From contig JACKOK010000001.1 in the NCBI GenBank assembly GCA_024234365.1, positions 62,001-126,000 of the forward strand: DNA of 64,000 nt, in the 5' to 3' direction. This document shows, piece by piece, positions 9,831 to 18,436 of the stretch (within the stretch, counting starts at the first letter, position 1; each line of letters starts with the position of its first letter). The DNA is from Pseudomonadales bacterium. Lineage in GTDB: Bacteria; Pseudomonadota; Gammaproteobacteria; Pseudomonadales; Pseudohongiellaceae. A program made the translations under genes and the position numbers. Below the pieces are notes generated by a model, which did no database searches, had not been told where the DNA came from, and saw only the letters and a list, made by a program, of their open reading frames with translations.

Positions 9831-10535
9831 TCAGTCAATCTTGCGGATCAGGATCGCTTCCAGCACTTCGCCAATGAAGTCGAGGAAGAGCGTATCCAGG
9901 TCGCCGTTGAAATAGTCTTCGGATTTGTTGCCGATGGCGAGTATGCCCAGCATGCGTTCGCGGCCAATGGGGCACAGGGCCACCGAGCGGATGCCGCTGC
10001 CGCGATGGGGAAACAGAAACGCGGCGGTATCGCGGTCGATGCGCTGGCACAGGGTTTTGCGATCACGCAGCAGCGTGGGGAAGCCCGTTTGCAGAAACTC
10101 CGGGGATTCCAGGCGCATATTGTCGACATTATGCAGGTGCTCGGTTTCAAACAGAATGACCGAGCTGACGTCGATGCCTGGCTGTGTGTTCAGATTGGCC
10201 TCGGTGGCGCTGGCAATCTGGGAGACATTGTCCTCCATTAACAGGGCGAGAATCAGTGCGCGGGTCACGCTGAACAACTGGTCGTTGTACTTGGCGTTTT
10301 CCATCAACGCGTTCAGCGTGTGCCGGGACTCGATGCTGCGCTCGCGCAATATCTTGACCTGGCGTTCCAGCAGGGAGATAGCCTTGCCGCTTTCGTGGGG
10401 CAGCGTGATCTGTTCCAGCAGGCTGTCGCGGTTGATGAAAAAGTCCGGGTGATCCTTGAGATACTGTGCGACCTGATCGGCTGTCACACAGCTGCTGTCA
10501 GAGCGTTGTTGTTTTGCAGAGTGTTCGCTGTTCAT
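9831..10535 (-). CDS. DUF484 family protein
   Basis: This is a 234-residue member of the DUF484 family (YigA-like), a GAF-domain-like protein of unknown biochemical role nearly always found after dapF in gammaproteobacteria. Characteristic segments are VAQYLKDHPDFFINRDSLLE near the N-terminus, the coiled region ISLLERQVKILRERSIE, and the C-terminal GILAIGNKSEDYFNGDLDTLFL that closes a GAF-type fold. The gene lies 42 bases after dapF on the same strand. The stop codon lies just before the PIG-L start, so it appears to be in the same transcript. The family normally precedes xerC, which is absent here. Confidence 0.9.
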   Translation of the reverse strand: MNSEHSAKQQRSDSSCVTADQVAQYLKDHPDFFINRDSLLEQITLPHESGKAISLLERQVKILRERSIESRHTLNALMENAKYNDQLFSVTRALILALLMEDNVSQIASATEANLNTQPGIDVSSVILFETEHLHNVDNMRLESPEFLQTGFPTLLRDRKTLCQRIDRDTAAFLFPHRGSGIRSVALCPIGRERMLGILAIGNKSEDYFNGDLDTLFLDFIGEVLEAILIRKID

Positions 10536-10577
10536 ACGCCTTGTGCTTCCTGTTGCTGGGAGTGGACCGCCTGCGCT

Positions 10578-11423
10578 TCAGGCGTCCACTTCAATCACGC
10601 CTTCAAATACCGAGGTGGCGGGGCCGCGCATGATGATCGGGCTGCCCTTGCCTTCCCAGTGAATATTCAGGTCTCCTCCGCGCAGATGGGCGGTGACCTC
10701 CTGGCCCACCAGTCCGGCGGCATGCGCGCAGACCACCGCCGCACAGGCGCCGGTGCCACAGGCCCGGGTTTCCCCCGCGCCACGCTCGAACACGCGCAGA
10801 CGAATATTGGATCGGTCCACGATCTGCATGAAACCCACGTTCACCCCCTGGGGAAAATCGGGGTGTACGCCCAGCGCCGGGCCAACGGTGTGGACGGGTG
10901 CCGTTTCGATGTCATCGACGAGAATCACGGCGTGGGGGTTGCCCACGGATACGGCAAAAAACCGGACCTGTTGCAGGGAACCATCCAGCGTCAGGTCACG
11001 GGTATAGCTGTCTGCCTGCTGCGCCCGCAGGGGCAGGGAGGCGGGTGTGAAATCCGGGGTGCCCATGTCCACGGTCACCAGATCGTCTTCGCCGACATGC
11101 AGCACGATGACGCCGCGCCGGGTGCGGACACGGATTTCCTTGCGTGCGGTCAGCCCCTTGTCGAGCACGAAGCGTGCAAAGCAGCGGGCGCCGTTGCCGC
11201 AGTGTTCCACTTCGCCGCCATCGCAGTTGAAGATGCGGTAATTGAAGTCCACATCCGGTTGTGTGGGGGCTTCCACCAGCAGCAGCTGATCAAAGCCCAC
11301 GCCGAACTGGCGGTCGGCCAGTTGCCGGATCTGTTCGCTGCTCAGGCTGACGGGGTGCGAGATCAGGTCCAGCACCATGAAGTCATTGCCCAGGCCGTGC
11401 ATTTTGGTAAAGGGTAAGCGCAT
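10578..11423 (-). CDS. dapF: Diaminopimelate epimerase
   Basis: The 281-residue cytoplasmic enzyme converts LL-diaminopimelate to the meso form for lysine and peptidoglycan synthesis. Both catalytic cysteines are present: HCGNGARCFARF near residue 75, acting as the N-terminal-half cysteine, and ETRACGTGACAAVV near residue 220. The N-terminus FTKMHGLGNDFMVLDL is the family signature, and the length matches the usual 270-280 residues. It lies 14 bases downstream of lysA, forming the last two steps of lysine synthesis in one operon. Confidence 0.97.
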   Translation of the reverse strand: MRLPFTKMHGLGNDFMVLDLISHPVSLSSEQIRQLADRQFGVGFDQLLLVEAPTQPDVDFNYRIFNCDGGEVEHCGNGARCFARFVLDKGLTARKEIRVRTRRGVIVLHVGEDDLVTVDMGTPDFTPASLPLRAQQADSYTRDLTLDGSLQQVRFFAVSVGNPHAVILVDDIETAPVHTVGPALGVHPDFPQGVNVGFMQIVDRSNIRLRVFERGAGETRACGTGACAAVVCAHAAGLVGQEVTAHLRGGDLNIHWEGKGSPIIMRGPATSVFEGVIEVDA

Positions 11424-11437
11424 ATTGTCGTTCTGTA

Positions 11438-12691
11438 TCAGTCTGCCAGTACCTGTTCGAGGGCCAGTTGGTCTTCCAATGTCTCCCGGCGCCGGACCAC
11501 CGTGGCGGTACTGCCGTCCACCATGATTTCCGCTGCGCGGTTGCGCGTGTTGTAGTTGGAGCTCATGACAAAGCCATAGGCCCCTGCGGTGCGCACGGCC
11601 AACAGGTCTCCCTGTGCCAGGGCCAGCTGGCGGTTCTTGCCCAGGAAATCGGCGGATTCGCAGACCGGGCCAACCACGTCGTATTCCAGTGTCTGTGCAT
11701 CGGCAGCCGCTTCCTGTACCGGAATGATCTTCTGCCAGGCGCTGTACAGGGCCGGGCGCAGCAGATCGTTCATGGCGCCGTCAACAATAGCAAAATTCTT
11801 GTGTGAGGTATGCTTCAGGAACTCCACCCGGGTCACGAAGATGCCGGCATTGGCGCAGATGGAGCGGCCGGGCTCCAGCAGCAGACGCATGCCGCGCCCG
11901 GCAATTTTGTCCAGCACGGCGCGGATGAAGTCGCCGGTCGCCGGGGGAGTCTCGTCACGGTAGTTCACGCCCAGCCCGCCACCGATGTCGAAGTGATGAA
12001 TGACAATGCCGTGACGTGCCAGCTCGTCCACCAGCACAAGCAGACGGTCGATGGCATCCAGATAGGGGGCGATGGTGGTCAGCTGGGAGCCGATGTGGCA
12101 GTCCACGCCCACGACCTGGATGTGAGGCAGGGCGGCAGCGCGCTTGTACACCTCAGGAGCCACGTCGATGGCGATACCGAATTTGTTCTCCTTCAGCCCG
12201 GTGGAGATGTAGGGGTGAGTACCCGCGTCCACGTCAGGGTTGACCCGCAGGGAGATGGGAGCCCGCTTGCCGAGGCGGCCCGCAACGGCGTTGATGCGCT
12301 CCAGCTCCGGTTCCGATTCGATGTTGAAGCACAGAATGCCCAGTTCCAGCGCACGGGCGATTTCCGCCTCGGTCTTACCCAGGCCGGAGAAAATGACCTT
12401 GCCGGGGTCGCCGCCGGCGCGCACGACACGCTCCAGCTCGCCACCGGAGACGATGTCAAAACCGGCACCCTGCCGGGCCAGAACATTGAGCACGGCAAGA
12501 TTGGAGTTGGCCTTGACCGCGAAACAGGTCAGGTGGTCGGTGCCTGTCAGCGCGGCTTCATACGCCGCAAGATTGTGTTCCAGTGCCGCCCGCGAGTAGA
12601 TAAAGCAGGGCGTGCCATGATGACGGACGATCTCGGCAACGCTGAGCTGTTCCGCATACAGGGTGTGGTCTTGGTAGACAAAGGGTTCCAT
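11438..12691 (-). CDS. lysA: Diaminopimelate decarboxylase
   Basis: This 417-residue PLP enzyme decarboxylates meso-diaminopimelate to lysine. It has the alanine-racemase-like barrel with the PLP lysine in CFAVKANSNLAVL near residue 55, HIGSQLT, the glycine-rich phosphate-binding FDIGGGLGVNY, and the active-site motif GPVCESADFLG with its cysteine near residue 340. ATG 12691 was chosen because AGGTG sits six bases upstream; an in-frame TTG at 12709 is less likely. It is preceded by lptM (34 bases) and followed by dapF (14 bases), the standard gammaproteobacterial order. Confidence 0.97.
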   Translation of the reverse strand: MEPFVYQDHTLYAEQLSVAEIVRHHGTPCFIYSRAALEHNLAAYEAALTGTDHLTCFAVKANSNLAVLNVLARQGAGFDIVSGGELERVVRAGGDPGKVIFSGLGKTEAEIARALELGILCFNIESEPELERINAVAGRLGKRAPISLRVNPDVDAGTHPYISTGLKENKFGIAIDVAPEVYKRAAALPHIQVVGVDCHIGSQLTTIAPYLDAIDRLLVLVDELARHGIVIHHFDIGGGLGVNYRDETPPATGDFIRAVLDKIAGRGMRLLLEPGRSICANAGIFVTRVEFLKHTSHKNFAIVDGAMNDLLRPALYSAWQKIIPVQEAAADAQTLEYDVVGPVCESADFLGKNRQLALAQGDLLAVRTAGAYGFVMSSNYNTRNRAAEIMVDGSTATVVRRRETLEDQLALEQVLAD

Positions 12692-12725
12692 GGGGGTCAC
12701 CTGAGGCAAGGGTTTTCGGTGCTGC

Positions 12726-12845
12726 CTAGCGCAGGGCGACCGCAGTAGCGGTCTGGCCGGGACGCTGTAGAGGACCCTTTTGTCCGCAGCCGGCGAGGTT
12801 GCAGCTCAGGAGAACGATCAGGACAAGGCGCAGGAAAACAGTCAT
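12726..12845 (-). CDS. lptM: LptM small lipoprotein (YifL-like)
   Basis: This gene encodes 39 residues. A hydrophobic signal peptide (FLRLVLIVLLSC) leads to a lipobox ending in LAGC, followed by the family hallmark GQKGPL. LptM stabilises the LPS transport barrel LptD and promotes its correct disulphide pairing at the outer membrane. The position immediately upstream of lysA, on the same strand, is the conserved location of this gene. The ATG at 12845 is 34 bases downstream of a TATAAT hexamer. Confidence 0.92.
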   Translation of the reverse strand: MTVFLRLVLIVLLSCNLAGCGQKGPLQRPGQTATAVALR

Positions 12846-12878
12846 TGATAGTCAAGGTTTCAGAATTTGAGTGTGGGA

Positions 12879-12884
12879 ATTATA
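12879..12884 (-). promoter_or_regulatory. Putative -10 box for lptM-lysA-dapF
   Basis: On the minus strand a perfect TATAAT lies 34 bases upstream of the lptM start codon, in the gap between divergent transcription units. I see no strong -35 hexamer at the usual spacing, so the assignment rests on the -10 match and its position. The rest of the 238-base gap, to 13083, shows no convincing gene. Confidence 0.5.
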
Positions 12885-13083
12885 CCCGCAGCCCTCCCGC
12901 AAAAGCCATTGCGTTACAGGCTGTTACAAGGAGGGCCGGGTTCTTGAAAATAACAATTCCCGGTCCTATAGTTGCCCCTCGACTTTTTGGCGACACGTTT
13001 TTGCGTCTGCCACGCCACCGCGCCAGTGGGCATGGACGGGCATGAGGCCCGGGTTTCCGTGCCAGGATATGTGGGTAGTAAAC

Positions 13084-14049
13084 ATGATTGAAATTAGTCA
13101 GTTAACAAAAAAATTTGACAGTTTTACCGCAGTAGACGATTTGAGTTTCAAGGTGGCCGAGGGGGAAGTGCTCGGCTTTCTCGGGCCCAACGGCGCCGGC
13201 AAGTCCACCACCATGAAGGTCATCACCGGCTTTCTGGCCCCCACGCAGGGTTCCGTGACCGTAGATGGGCACAATATTGCAACAGACCCCATTGCCGTCA
13301 AATCCCTCATTGGCTATCTCCCGGAAGGGGCGCCCAGTTACCCGGACATGACCACGCTGGAGTTTCTCGACTTCATCGCCGAGGTGCGCGGTTTCACGGG
13401 TGAGGAAAAGCAGCGTCGCATCCAGAAAGTGATCGATGATGTTGAGCTGGGCTCGGTCTGCCACAAGACCATCGATACCCTGTCCAAGGGTTTCAAGCGT
13501 CGCGTAGGTCTGGCGCAGGCCATCATCCACGACCCCAAGGTGCTGATTCTTGATGAGCCCACCGATGGTCTGGACCCGAACCAGAAACACCATGTGCGTC
13601 AGCTCATCCGCAACCTGGCCAAGGACAAGATCGTCATCATTTCCACGCATATTCTTGAGGAGGTCAGTGCCGTGTGCAGCCGTGCGATCATCATCGCCCG
13701 CGGTCGCATTCTCGCCGATGGCACACCGAAGGAGTTGGAAGCGCGTTCGGCCTATTACGGTGCTGTCAGCATTCGTCTGACCGAGGATTTCGATCTGCGT
13801 GCCGCGTTGGCGGCAGACCCCGATGTGCGGGAGATAGAGCAGGCAGATGACAGTGGTCGCCACTTCATTCTGCTGCCGGTGGCAGGGCGCCACCTGTTCA
13901 ACAAGGTGTCCGAGAAATCGCAGAACGGGCACTGGCCCGTTGCGGAGTTCCACATGGTGGAGGGTTTGCTGGAGGATTATTTCCGCCACGTCACCCAGGA
14001 CTCGGCGCTGGAGAGCGCCCACATGATCAGCACAGAGCAGCAGGGGTGA
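13084..14049 (+). CDS. ABC transporter ATP-binding protein (GldA-like)
   Basis: This 321-residue ATPase is the nucleotide-binding subunit of an ABC-2 type exporter. It has Walker A GPNGAGKSTT near residue 40, the Q-loop region GYLPEGAPSYPDMT, an ABC signature read as LSKGFKRRVGLAQA, Walker B VLILDEPTDGLD, and the switch histidine in VIISTHILEE. The C-terminal 80 residues form the extra domain common in the GldA/NosF subgroup. The ATG at 13084 begins the typical MIEISQLTKKF; the longer open frame upstream lacks homology. A permease follows four bases after the stop, then a GldG-like protein, giving a three-gene operon. The substrate is unknown. Confidence 0.92.
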   Translation: MIEISQLTKKFDSFTAVDDLSFKVAEGEVLGFLGPNGAGKSTTMKVITGFLAPTQGSVTVDGHNIATDPIAVKSLIGYLPEGAPSYPDMTTLEFLDFIAEVRGFTGEEKQRRIQKVIDDVELGSVCHKTIDTLSKGFKRRVGLAQAIIHDPKVLILDEPTDGLDPNQKHHVRQLIRNLAKDKIVIISTHILEEVSAVCSRAIIIARGRILADGTPKELEARSAYYGAVSIRLTEDFDLRAALAADPDVREIEQADDSGRHFILLPVAGRHLFNKVSEKSQNGHWPVAEFHMVEGLLEDYFRHVTQDSALESAHMISTEQQG

Positions 14050-14053
14050 GACC

Positions 14054-14785
14054 ATGAACAAGATGCAGATTATCTTTGCGCGTGAGCTCGCCGGCTATTT
14101 TGCCACGCCGCTGGCCTATGTCTTCATCGTCATCTTCCTGGTGATGTCGGGGATCTTCACCTTCGACATGGGCGCGTTCTACGAGCGCGGCCAGGCAGAC
14201 CTGATGCCCTTTTTCAATTTCCACCCCTGGCTGTATCTGTTCATGATTCCGGCGATTGCCATGAGCCTGTGGGCGGATGAGCGCAAGACCGGCACCATCG
14301 AGCTGCTGATGACCCTGCCGGTAAAGCTGTCCGATGCCGTGCTGGGCAAGTTCCTGGCCGCCTGGGTATTGTGCGGGGTGGCGCTGTTGCTGACCTTCCC
14401 GATCTGGATCACCGTGAATTACCTCGGGGACCCGGACAACGGTGTGATCGTTGCCGCCTATCTGGGCAGCTGGCTGATGGCGGGTGGTTTCCTGTCCATC
14501 GGTTCCTGCATGTCTGCCATGACGCGCAACTCCGTTATCGCCTTCATCCTCACCGTGGCGATCTGTTTCGTGTTTGTCGCCTGCGGCACGGAGATCGTGC
14601 TCAATGCCTTTGCCTGGGCGCCCCAGTTCCTGGTGGATGCCATTGCCGCGCTGAGCTTCCTGACGCATTTCGATTCGATCAGCAAGGGGGTGCTGGATAT
14701 TCGCGACATCCTCTTCTTTATCGTCTTCATCGCGTCATGGCTGTTTGCATCGGCCATCGTCATTGAAATCAAGAAAGCGAACTGA
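14054..14785 (+). CDS. ABC-2 permease (GldF-like)
   Basis: The 243-residue permease has six predicted membrane spans, starting with LAGYFATPLAYVFIVIFLVMSG near the N-terminus. The periplasmic stretch FYERGQADLMPFFNFHPWLY and the motif SLWADERKTGTIELLMTLP between spans 2 and 3 are typical of the GldF subgroup. It lies between the ATPase gene (4-base gap) and the GldG-like gene (8-base gap) and should pair with the ATPase as the transmembrane channel of the exporter. In Bacteroidetes such proteins support gliding; in proteobacteria the substrate is not known. Confidence 0.9.
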   Translation: MNKMQIIFARELAGYFATPLAYVFIVIFLVMSGIFTFDMGAFYERGQADLMPFFNFHPWLYLFMIPAIAMSLWADERKTGTIELLMTLPVKLSDAVLGKFLAAWVLCGVALLLTFPIWITVNYLGDPDNGVIVAAYLGSWLMAGGFLSIGSCMSAMTRNSVIAFILTVAICFVFVACGTEIVLNAFAWAPQFLVDAIAALSFLTHFDSISKGVLDIRDILFFIVFIASWLFASAIVIEIKKAN

Positions 14786-14793
14786 GGGGGCTG

Positions 14794-16752
14794 ATGATGA
14801 ATAACAAGACTTTATTCTCTGCTACCGGCCTGGTGCTGACGGGTCTGTTCCTGCTCATCAGCGTTGCTGTTATCAGCCTGATTCCACGCTGGCGTGTGGA
14901 CCTGACCGAAGACAGCCTGTACACCCTGGCCGATGGCACGCGCACGATTGTGAGCAGCCTCGAACGCCCGGTGGAGTTGCTGTTCTTCTACTCGGAGGAG
15001 GCGACTGCCAATGTGCCGCAACTGCGCTCCTATGGTGTGCGTGTGCAGGAGCTGCTGCGTGAGATGGTGATTGCCAGTGACGGCAAACTGAGTCTGCGTG
15101 TCATCGACCCGGTGCCCTTCTCCGAAGAGGAGGATCAGGCAGGGGAGTACGGGGTGCAGCGCGTCCCGTTGAGCCAGGGGGGGGAGGAAGTCTTCTTCGG
15201 TCTCGTGGCCCTGGATACCACCACGCTGCCGGAAAGTGGCGAGGAAGAGGGCGCGGCCGCCAATTTCAAGACACTGGGGCTGATCCGTCCCGATCAGGAA
15301 GAGTTTCTGGAATATGAATTCTCCAAACTGATTACGCAGGTGGCGAACCCGAAGCCGCCGGTGGTGGGCTTTTTGTCTTCGCTGCCGATCGACGGTGGGG
15401 TGAACACGCAGACCATGCGTCCGACCTCACCCTGGATGATCATGGATTCGATTCGTCAGCTTTATGAAGTGCGCCGCATCAGCCCGGAGGTGAAACTCAT
15501 CGACGAGGATATTTCCATTCTGCTGCTGGTACACCCACAGAACCTGAGCGAGCAGACCCAATACGCCATCGACCAGTTTGTGCTGCGGGGCGGGCGCGCG
15601 ATGGTGTTCCTCGACCCCAATGCGGATGCCCAGGCACAACCCGGCCAGGATGGTGTGCCGGTGCCCCTGCCCAACCAGTCCTCCGATATTGCACCACTGC
15701 TCAGTGCCTGGGGCGTTGCCTATGACCCCGCGCGCGTGGTGGCGGATCGCGAGCTGGCGCTGATGGTGAATGTCGGTGATGCAACGCGTCCCGTGCAGCA
15801 CTATGGCATGTTGGGGGTGCAGCGTCAGGGTTTTGCCAATGACATTACCACCACTGGCCTCCAGGTGATGAATTTCTCTTCCGTGGGTGCGCTGTCGCCT
15901 GTGGAAGGTGCCACGACGAATTTTGAACCGCTGGTACGCTCCAGCGCCAATGCGATGCTGATGGAAGGGGAGTTCTTCAAGGCGCTGACCGACCCCACCA
16001 TTTTGCTGGATGAATTCCAGCCCACGGATACCCGCTACACGATTGCCGCGCGGGTCTCGGGCAATGTGCACACGGCCTTCCCGGACGGCCCGCCGCCGGC
16101 ATCGGCCGAGGCGACTGACTCCGAGGAAGACCTGAGTTCCCCGGCGGACGAAACCGCACAGGAACCGGTGGAGCTGCCACCCCATCTGAGCGATTCCAAT
16201 GGTACGGTGAATCTGATCATCGTGGCGGACACCGACCTGCTGGGTGACAGAATGTGGGTGCAGGTGCAGAACTTCCTCGGTCAGCGCATTCCGCAGGCCT
16301 TTGCCAGCAATGGTGACTTCGTGATGAATGCGCTGGACAATCTCGCCGGCAATGCCGAGCTGGTGACGATCCGCAGCCGTGGTCGCTATGCGCGTCCCTT
16401 CCTTGCCGTGATCGAGCTGCAGCGCGATGCCGATGATCGTCTGCGTCAGGAAGAAACCGAGCTGCTCGACAATCTGCGTCAGACCGAGCAGCAGATCAGC
16501 GCGCTCAATGCCAGTAACCAGGGCAGCGGGCCTTCAGCGGAGCAGCAGGCGGAAATTGACCGTTTCTATGCCCAGCAACTGGAAACCCGTCGTCGGCTGC
16601 GGGAGGTACAACTGACGCTGAACCGCAACATCGAACGCCTGGGCAGTACGCTGAAGTTCATCAATACCGCTCTGGTGCCGATTTTGCTGGTGCTCTTTGT
16701 GCTGGTGATGGGCTATATGCGCCGTCGCCGCGCGCAAGCAAATCGCGACTGA
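14794..16752 (+). CDS. GldG-like ABC auxiliary protein
   Basis: This 652-residue protein has an N-terminal transmembrane helix (residues 10-30) and a large periplasmic region. It is closed by a C-terminal helix (ALVPILLVLFVLVMGY) ending in a basic cytoplasmic tail (RRRRAQANRD). The periplasmic part starts with the family-typical RWRVDLTEDSLYTLADGTR and includes DQFVLRGGRAMVFLDPNAD near residue 265. A coiled coil rich in Gln and Glu lies just before the last helix. This architecture matches the GldG / ABC-type uncharacterised transport auxiliary family. It is the last gene of the operon; the DUF4340 gene that often follows in proteobacteria is absent, and a perfect REP inverted repeat sits 18 bases downstream. 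Confidence 0.88.
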   Translation: MMNNKTLFSATGLVLTGLFLLISVAVISLIPRWRVDLTEDSLYTLADGTRTIVSSLERPVELLFFYSEEATANVPQLRSYGVRVQELLREMVIASDGKLSLRVIDPVPFSEEEDQAGEYGVQRVPLSQGGEEVFFGLVALDTTTLPESGEEEGAAANFKTLGLIRPDQEEFLEYEFSKLITQVANPKPPVVGFLSSLPIDGGVNTQTMRPTSPWMIMDSIRQLYEVRRISPEVKLIDEDISILLLVHPQNLSEQTQYAIDQFVLRGGRAMVFLDPNADAQAQPGQDGVPVPLPNQSSDIAPLLSAWGVAYDPARVVADRELALMVNVGDATRPVQHYGMLGVQRQGFANDITTTGLQVMNFSSVGALSPVEGATTNFEPLVRSSANAMLMEGEFFKALTDPTILLDEFQPTDTRYTIAARVSGNVHTAFPDGPPPASAEATDSEEDLSSPADETAQEPVELPPHLSDSNGTVNLIIVADTDLLGDRMWVQVQNFLGQRIPQAFASNGDFVMNALDNLAGNAELVTIRSRGRYARPFLAVIELQRDADDRLRQEETELLDNLRQTEQQISALNASNQGSGPSAEQQAEIDRFYAQQLETRRRLREVQLTLNRNIERLGSTLKFINTALVPILLVLFVLVMGYMRRRRAQANRD

Positions 16753-16770
16753 GTGATTGATTAATCTCTG

Positions 16771-16834
16771 ATCGCCTGCAGGCAGGCTCCTACAGGAGGA
16801 TTGAGCTCCTTGTAGGAGCCTGCCTGCAGGCGAT
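16771..16834. repeat. REPIN: two inverted REP copies
   Basis: Two 24-base arms, 16771-16794 and 16811-16834, are perfect reverse complements. They read ATCGCCTGCAGGCAGGCTCC followed by TACA, and its complement, around a 16-base loop. Each arm is also partly self-complementary (CCTGCAGG). This is the layout of a REP doublet. The hairpin lies 18 bases after the GldG-like stop and may stabilise or terminate the transcript, although no T-tract follows. Confidence 0.9.
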
Positions 16835-16876
16835 CCCAATCTGAAAATTCTGCTGGACTGAAAAAGAAACTGGCCC

Positions 16877-16899
16877 TGTAGGAGCTTGCCTGCAAGCGA
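16877..16899 (+). repeat. Single REP element
   Basis: The sequence TGTAGGAGCTTGCCTGCAAG with the following CGA is a variant of the arm of the upstream REP doublet, with the central palindrome changed compensatorily to CTTGC...GCAAG. The compensatory change argues for selection on hairpin formation. Confidence 0.8.
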
Positions 16900-16940
16900 A
16901 CTGATTGGAAGGGTCACTCAGAGCAGAATCCGGTTTGTGA

Positions 16941-16968
16941 GCCGCGCCAGCAGGGCTGGCTTCTACAG
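16941..16968 (-). repeat. Divergent REP-like element
   Basis: On the minus strand the element reads CTGTAGAAGCCAGCCCTGCT and continues GGCGCGGC. It has the same plan as the other REP copies: a TGTAG-AGCC head and a palindromic core. It is a second REP subclass and lies 23 bases before the stop of the sensor kinase gene. Confidence 0.65.
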
Positions 16969-16991
16969 ATATGCCATGCTGCCTGCGTCTA

Positions 16992-18329
16992 TCAGGCGTC
17001 CTCCCGATACTCCTGACTCTCCTGCTCATAGGGCAGATACACCTTCACATGCGTGCCAACCCCCAGCTCGCTGCTGATCTCCAGGCGGCCCCCGTGGGCC
17101 TGGGCGATCAGCCGGCACAGGTAGAGACCGAGGCCGAAGCCGCCGGTATTGCGCTGGCGGGCGCTGTCCGCGCGGTAGAAGGGTTCGCTGAGGTGTTCCA
17201 TGTGCTCTTCTGAAATGCCCTCGCCCTGGTCTTCCACTTCCAGCACGGCATGGTTGCCGCTGAAGGATACGCGCACGGTGATGGGATTATCGCGCCCGTG
17301 GCGGATGGCGTTGTTGACGATATTGGTCAGCAACAGACGCGTACGCAGCTTGTCGATGGAGATGGAGACATCCTCCTCCGGCCGTTCGAAGACAACACCC
17401 CCCTTGTAGTCGTGGTAGGCCTGCAACACCAGTCCGATATAGTCGGCAAAGTCCACATGCTCGGCCAGCAGGGCCTGGTGCTGGTTGCTCAGGCGCTCGG
17501 CCTCGATCAGGTCGGAGATCAGCAGGTCGATCTCGTTGATATCATCGCCAAGATTCTCCTTGACGCTGCCGTCCTCCATGAACTCCAGGTGCAGCTTGGC
17601 ACGGGTAATCGGCGTGCGCAGTTCGTGGCTGATGGCCAGCAGCAGTTGCCGTTTGGCCTCCAGCATGGATTGCAGGGAGTCGGCCATGTGATTGACGCTG
17701 TCGGTCAGCTCGCCCAGCTCGTCCGTGCGATGGGTCTTCACGCGGTAGCTGAGGTCGCCCTCGCAGATGCGTTCGGCCCCTTCGCGCAGTTGCTTGACCG
17801 GGGCCAGCAGGCGGCGCACCAGCCAGAAGTTGAGCAGCAGCACCAACGCCGCCATGGCCAGGCCGACATAGACCACCACATAATCGTATTCGCTGAGAGT
17901 GGGTACCCGCCGGTTGAGGTAGTACTCATAACCCCCGCGCGACACCCGGATTACGTCCTCATTCCCCACTTCCATCATCTGCGCCTGCTCGGACAGGCTG
18001 CGCACGAAGATGGCTCTTGAGATGTCCAGATCGTTCTGGTCATCGGACTGCCAGTTGATGTGCGGGCTGCGGATGATGATGGTGAGCGACAGTTCCTGCG
18101 AGAGCTGGTTGGCGCGCTCCAGGTCCGGGGGCACCCCGATGTTGTCCACGATCAGCGTGATATTGTCGAGGTAGAAATCCGGCAGGGGGCTCAGCCGCTC
18201 GGCGCGCCAGTTGCGGTCGATCTGCCGGATGGCAAAGGTGATGATGAGAAAGAACACCAGCACTGTTGCGCTGAAGATCAGAAACAGGCGCAGGAACAGC
18301 GAATTGTTGACGCGGGCAACCAGGCTCAT
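16992..18329 (-). CDS. Sensor histidine kinase (EnvZ/CpxA type)
   Basis: This is a 445-residue inner-membrane sensor kinase. TM1 lies at about residues 10-30, followed by a periplasmic sensor domain of roughly 120 residues and TM2 near 150-170 (VYVGLAMAALVLLLNFWLV). A HAMP domain leads into the HisKA box LAISHELRTPITRAKL with the phosphorylated histidine near residue 233. The HATPase domain has an N-box IVNNAIRHGRDN, DQGEGIS and the G2 box TGGFGLGLYLC. The partner regulator gene lies 107 bases upstream on the same strand. The signal is unknown; the periplasmic domain shows no family I can name. Confidence 0.9.
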   Translation of the reverse strand: MSLVARVNNSLFLRLFLIFSATVLVFFLIITFAIRQIDRNWRAERLSPLPDFYLDNITLIVDNIGVPPDLERANQLSQELSLTIIIRSPHINWQSDDQNDLDISRAIFVRSLSEQAQMMEVGNEDVIRVSRGGYEYYLNRRVPTLSEYDYVVVYVGLAMAALVLLLNFWLVRRLLAPVKQLREGAERICEGDLSYRVKTHRTDELGELTDSVNHMADSLQSMLEAKRQLLLAISHELRTPITRAKLHLEFMEDGSVKENLGDDINEIDLLISDLIEAERLSNQHQALLAEHVDFADYIGLVLQAYHDYKGGVVFERPEEDVSISIDKLRTRLLLTNIVNNAIRHGRDNPITVRVSFSGNHAVLEVEDQGEGISEEHMEHLSEPFYRADSARQRNTGGFGLGLYLCRLIAQAHGGRLEISSELGVGTHVKVYLPYEQESQEYREDA

Positions 18330-18436
18330 GAGCGACTTCGTCTCCTGTGTGCCGCCATCGTCTTCGAGCGGACGGTTCTGAATGGGGCCGAGGTTTGCAG
18401 GACGATCTGCGTTGCCATCACGCCGTTAAAACCCTG

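Noticed and set aside
12845..13045. 66-codon plus-strand ORF in the lptM-ABC gap
   Set aside because: It has no ribosome-binding site and no family resemblance, and it covers the predicted promoter region of lptM.
14027..14668. 213-codon minus-strand ORF under the ABC permease
   Set aside because: The plus-strand permease has clear membrane topology and family motifs; the minus frame is an antisense shadow rich in Gln, His and Gly.
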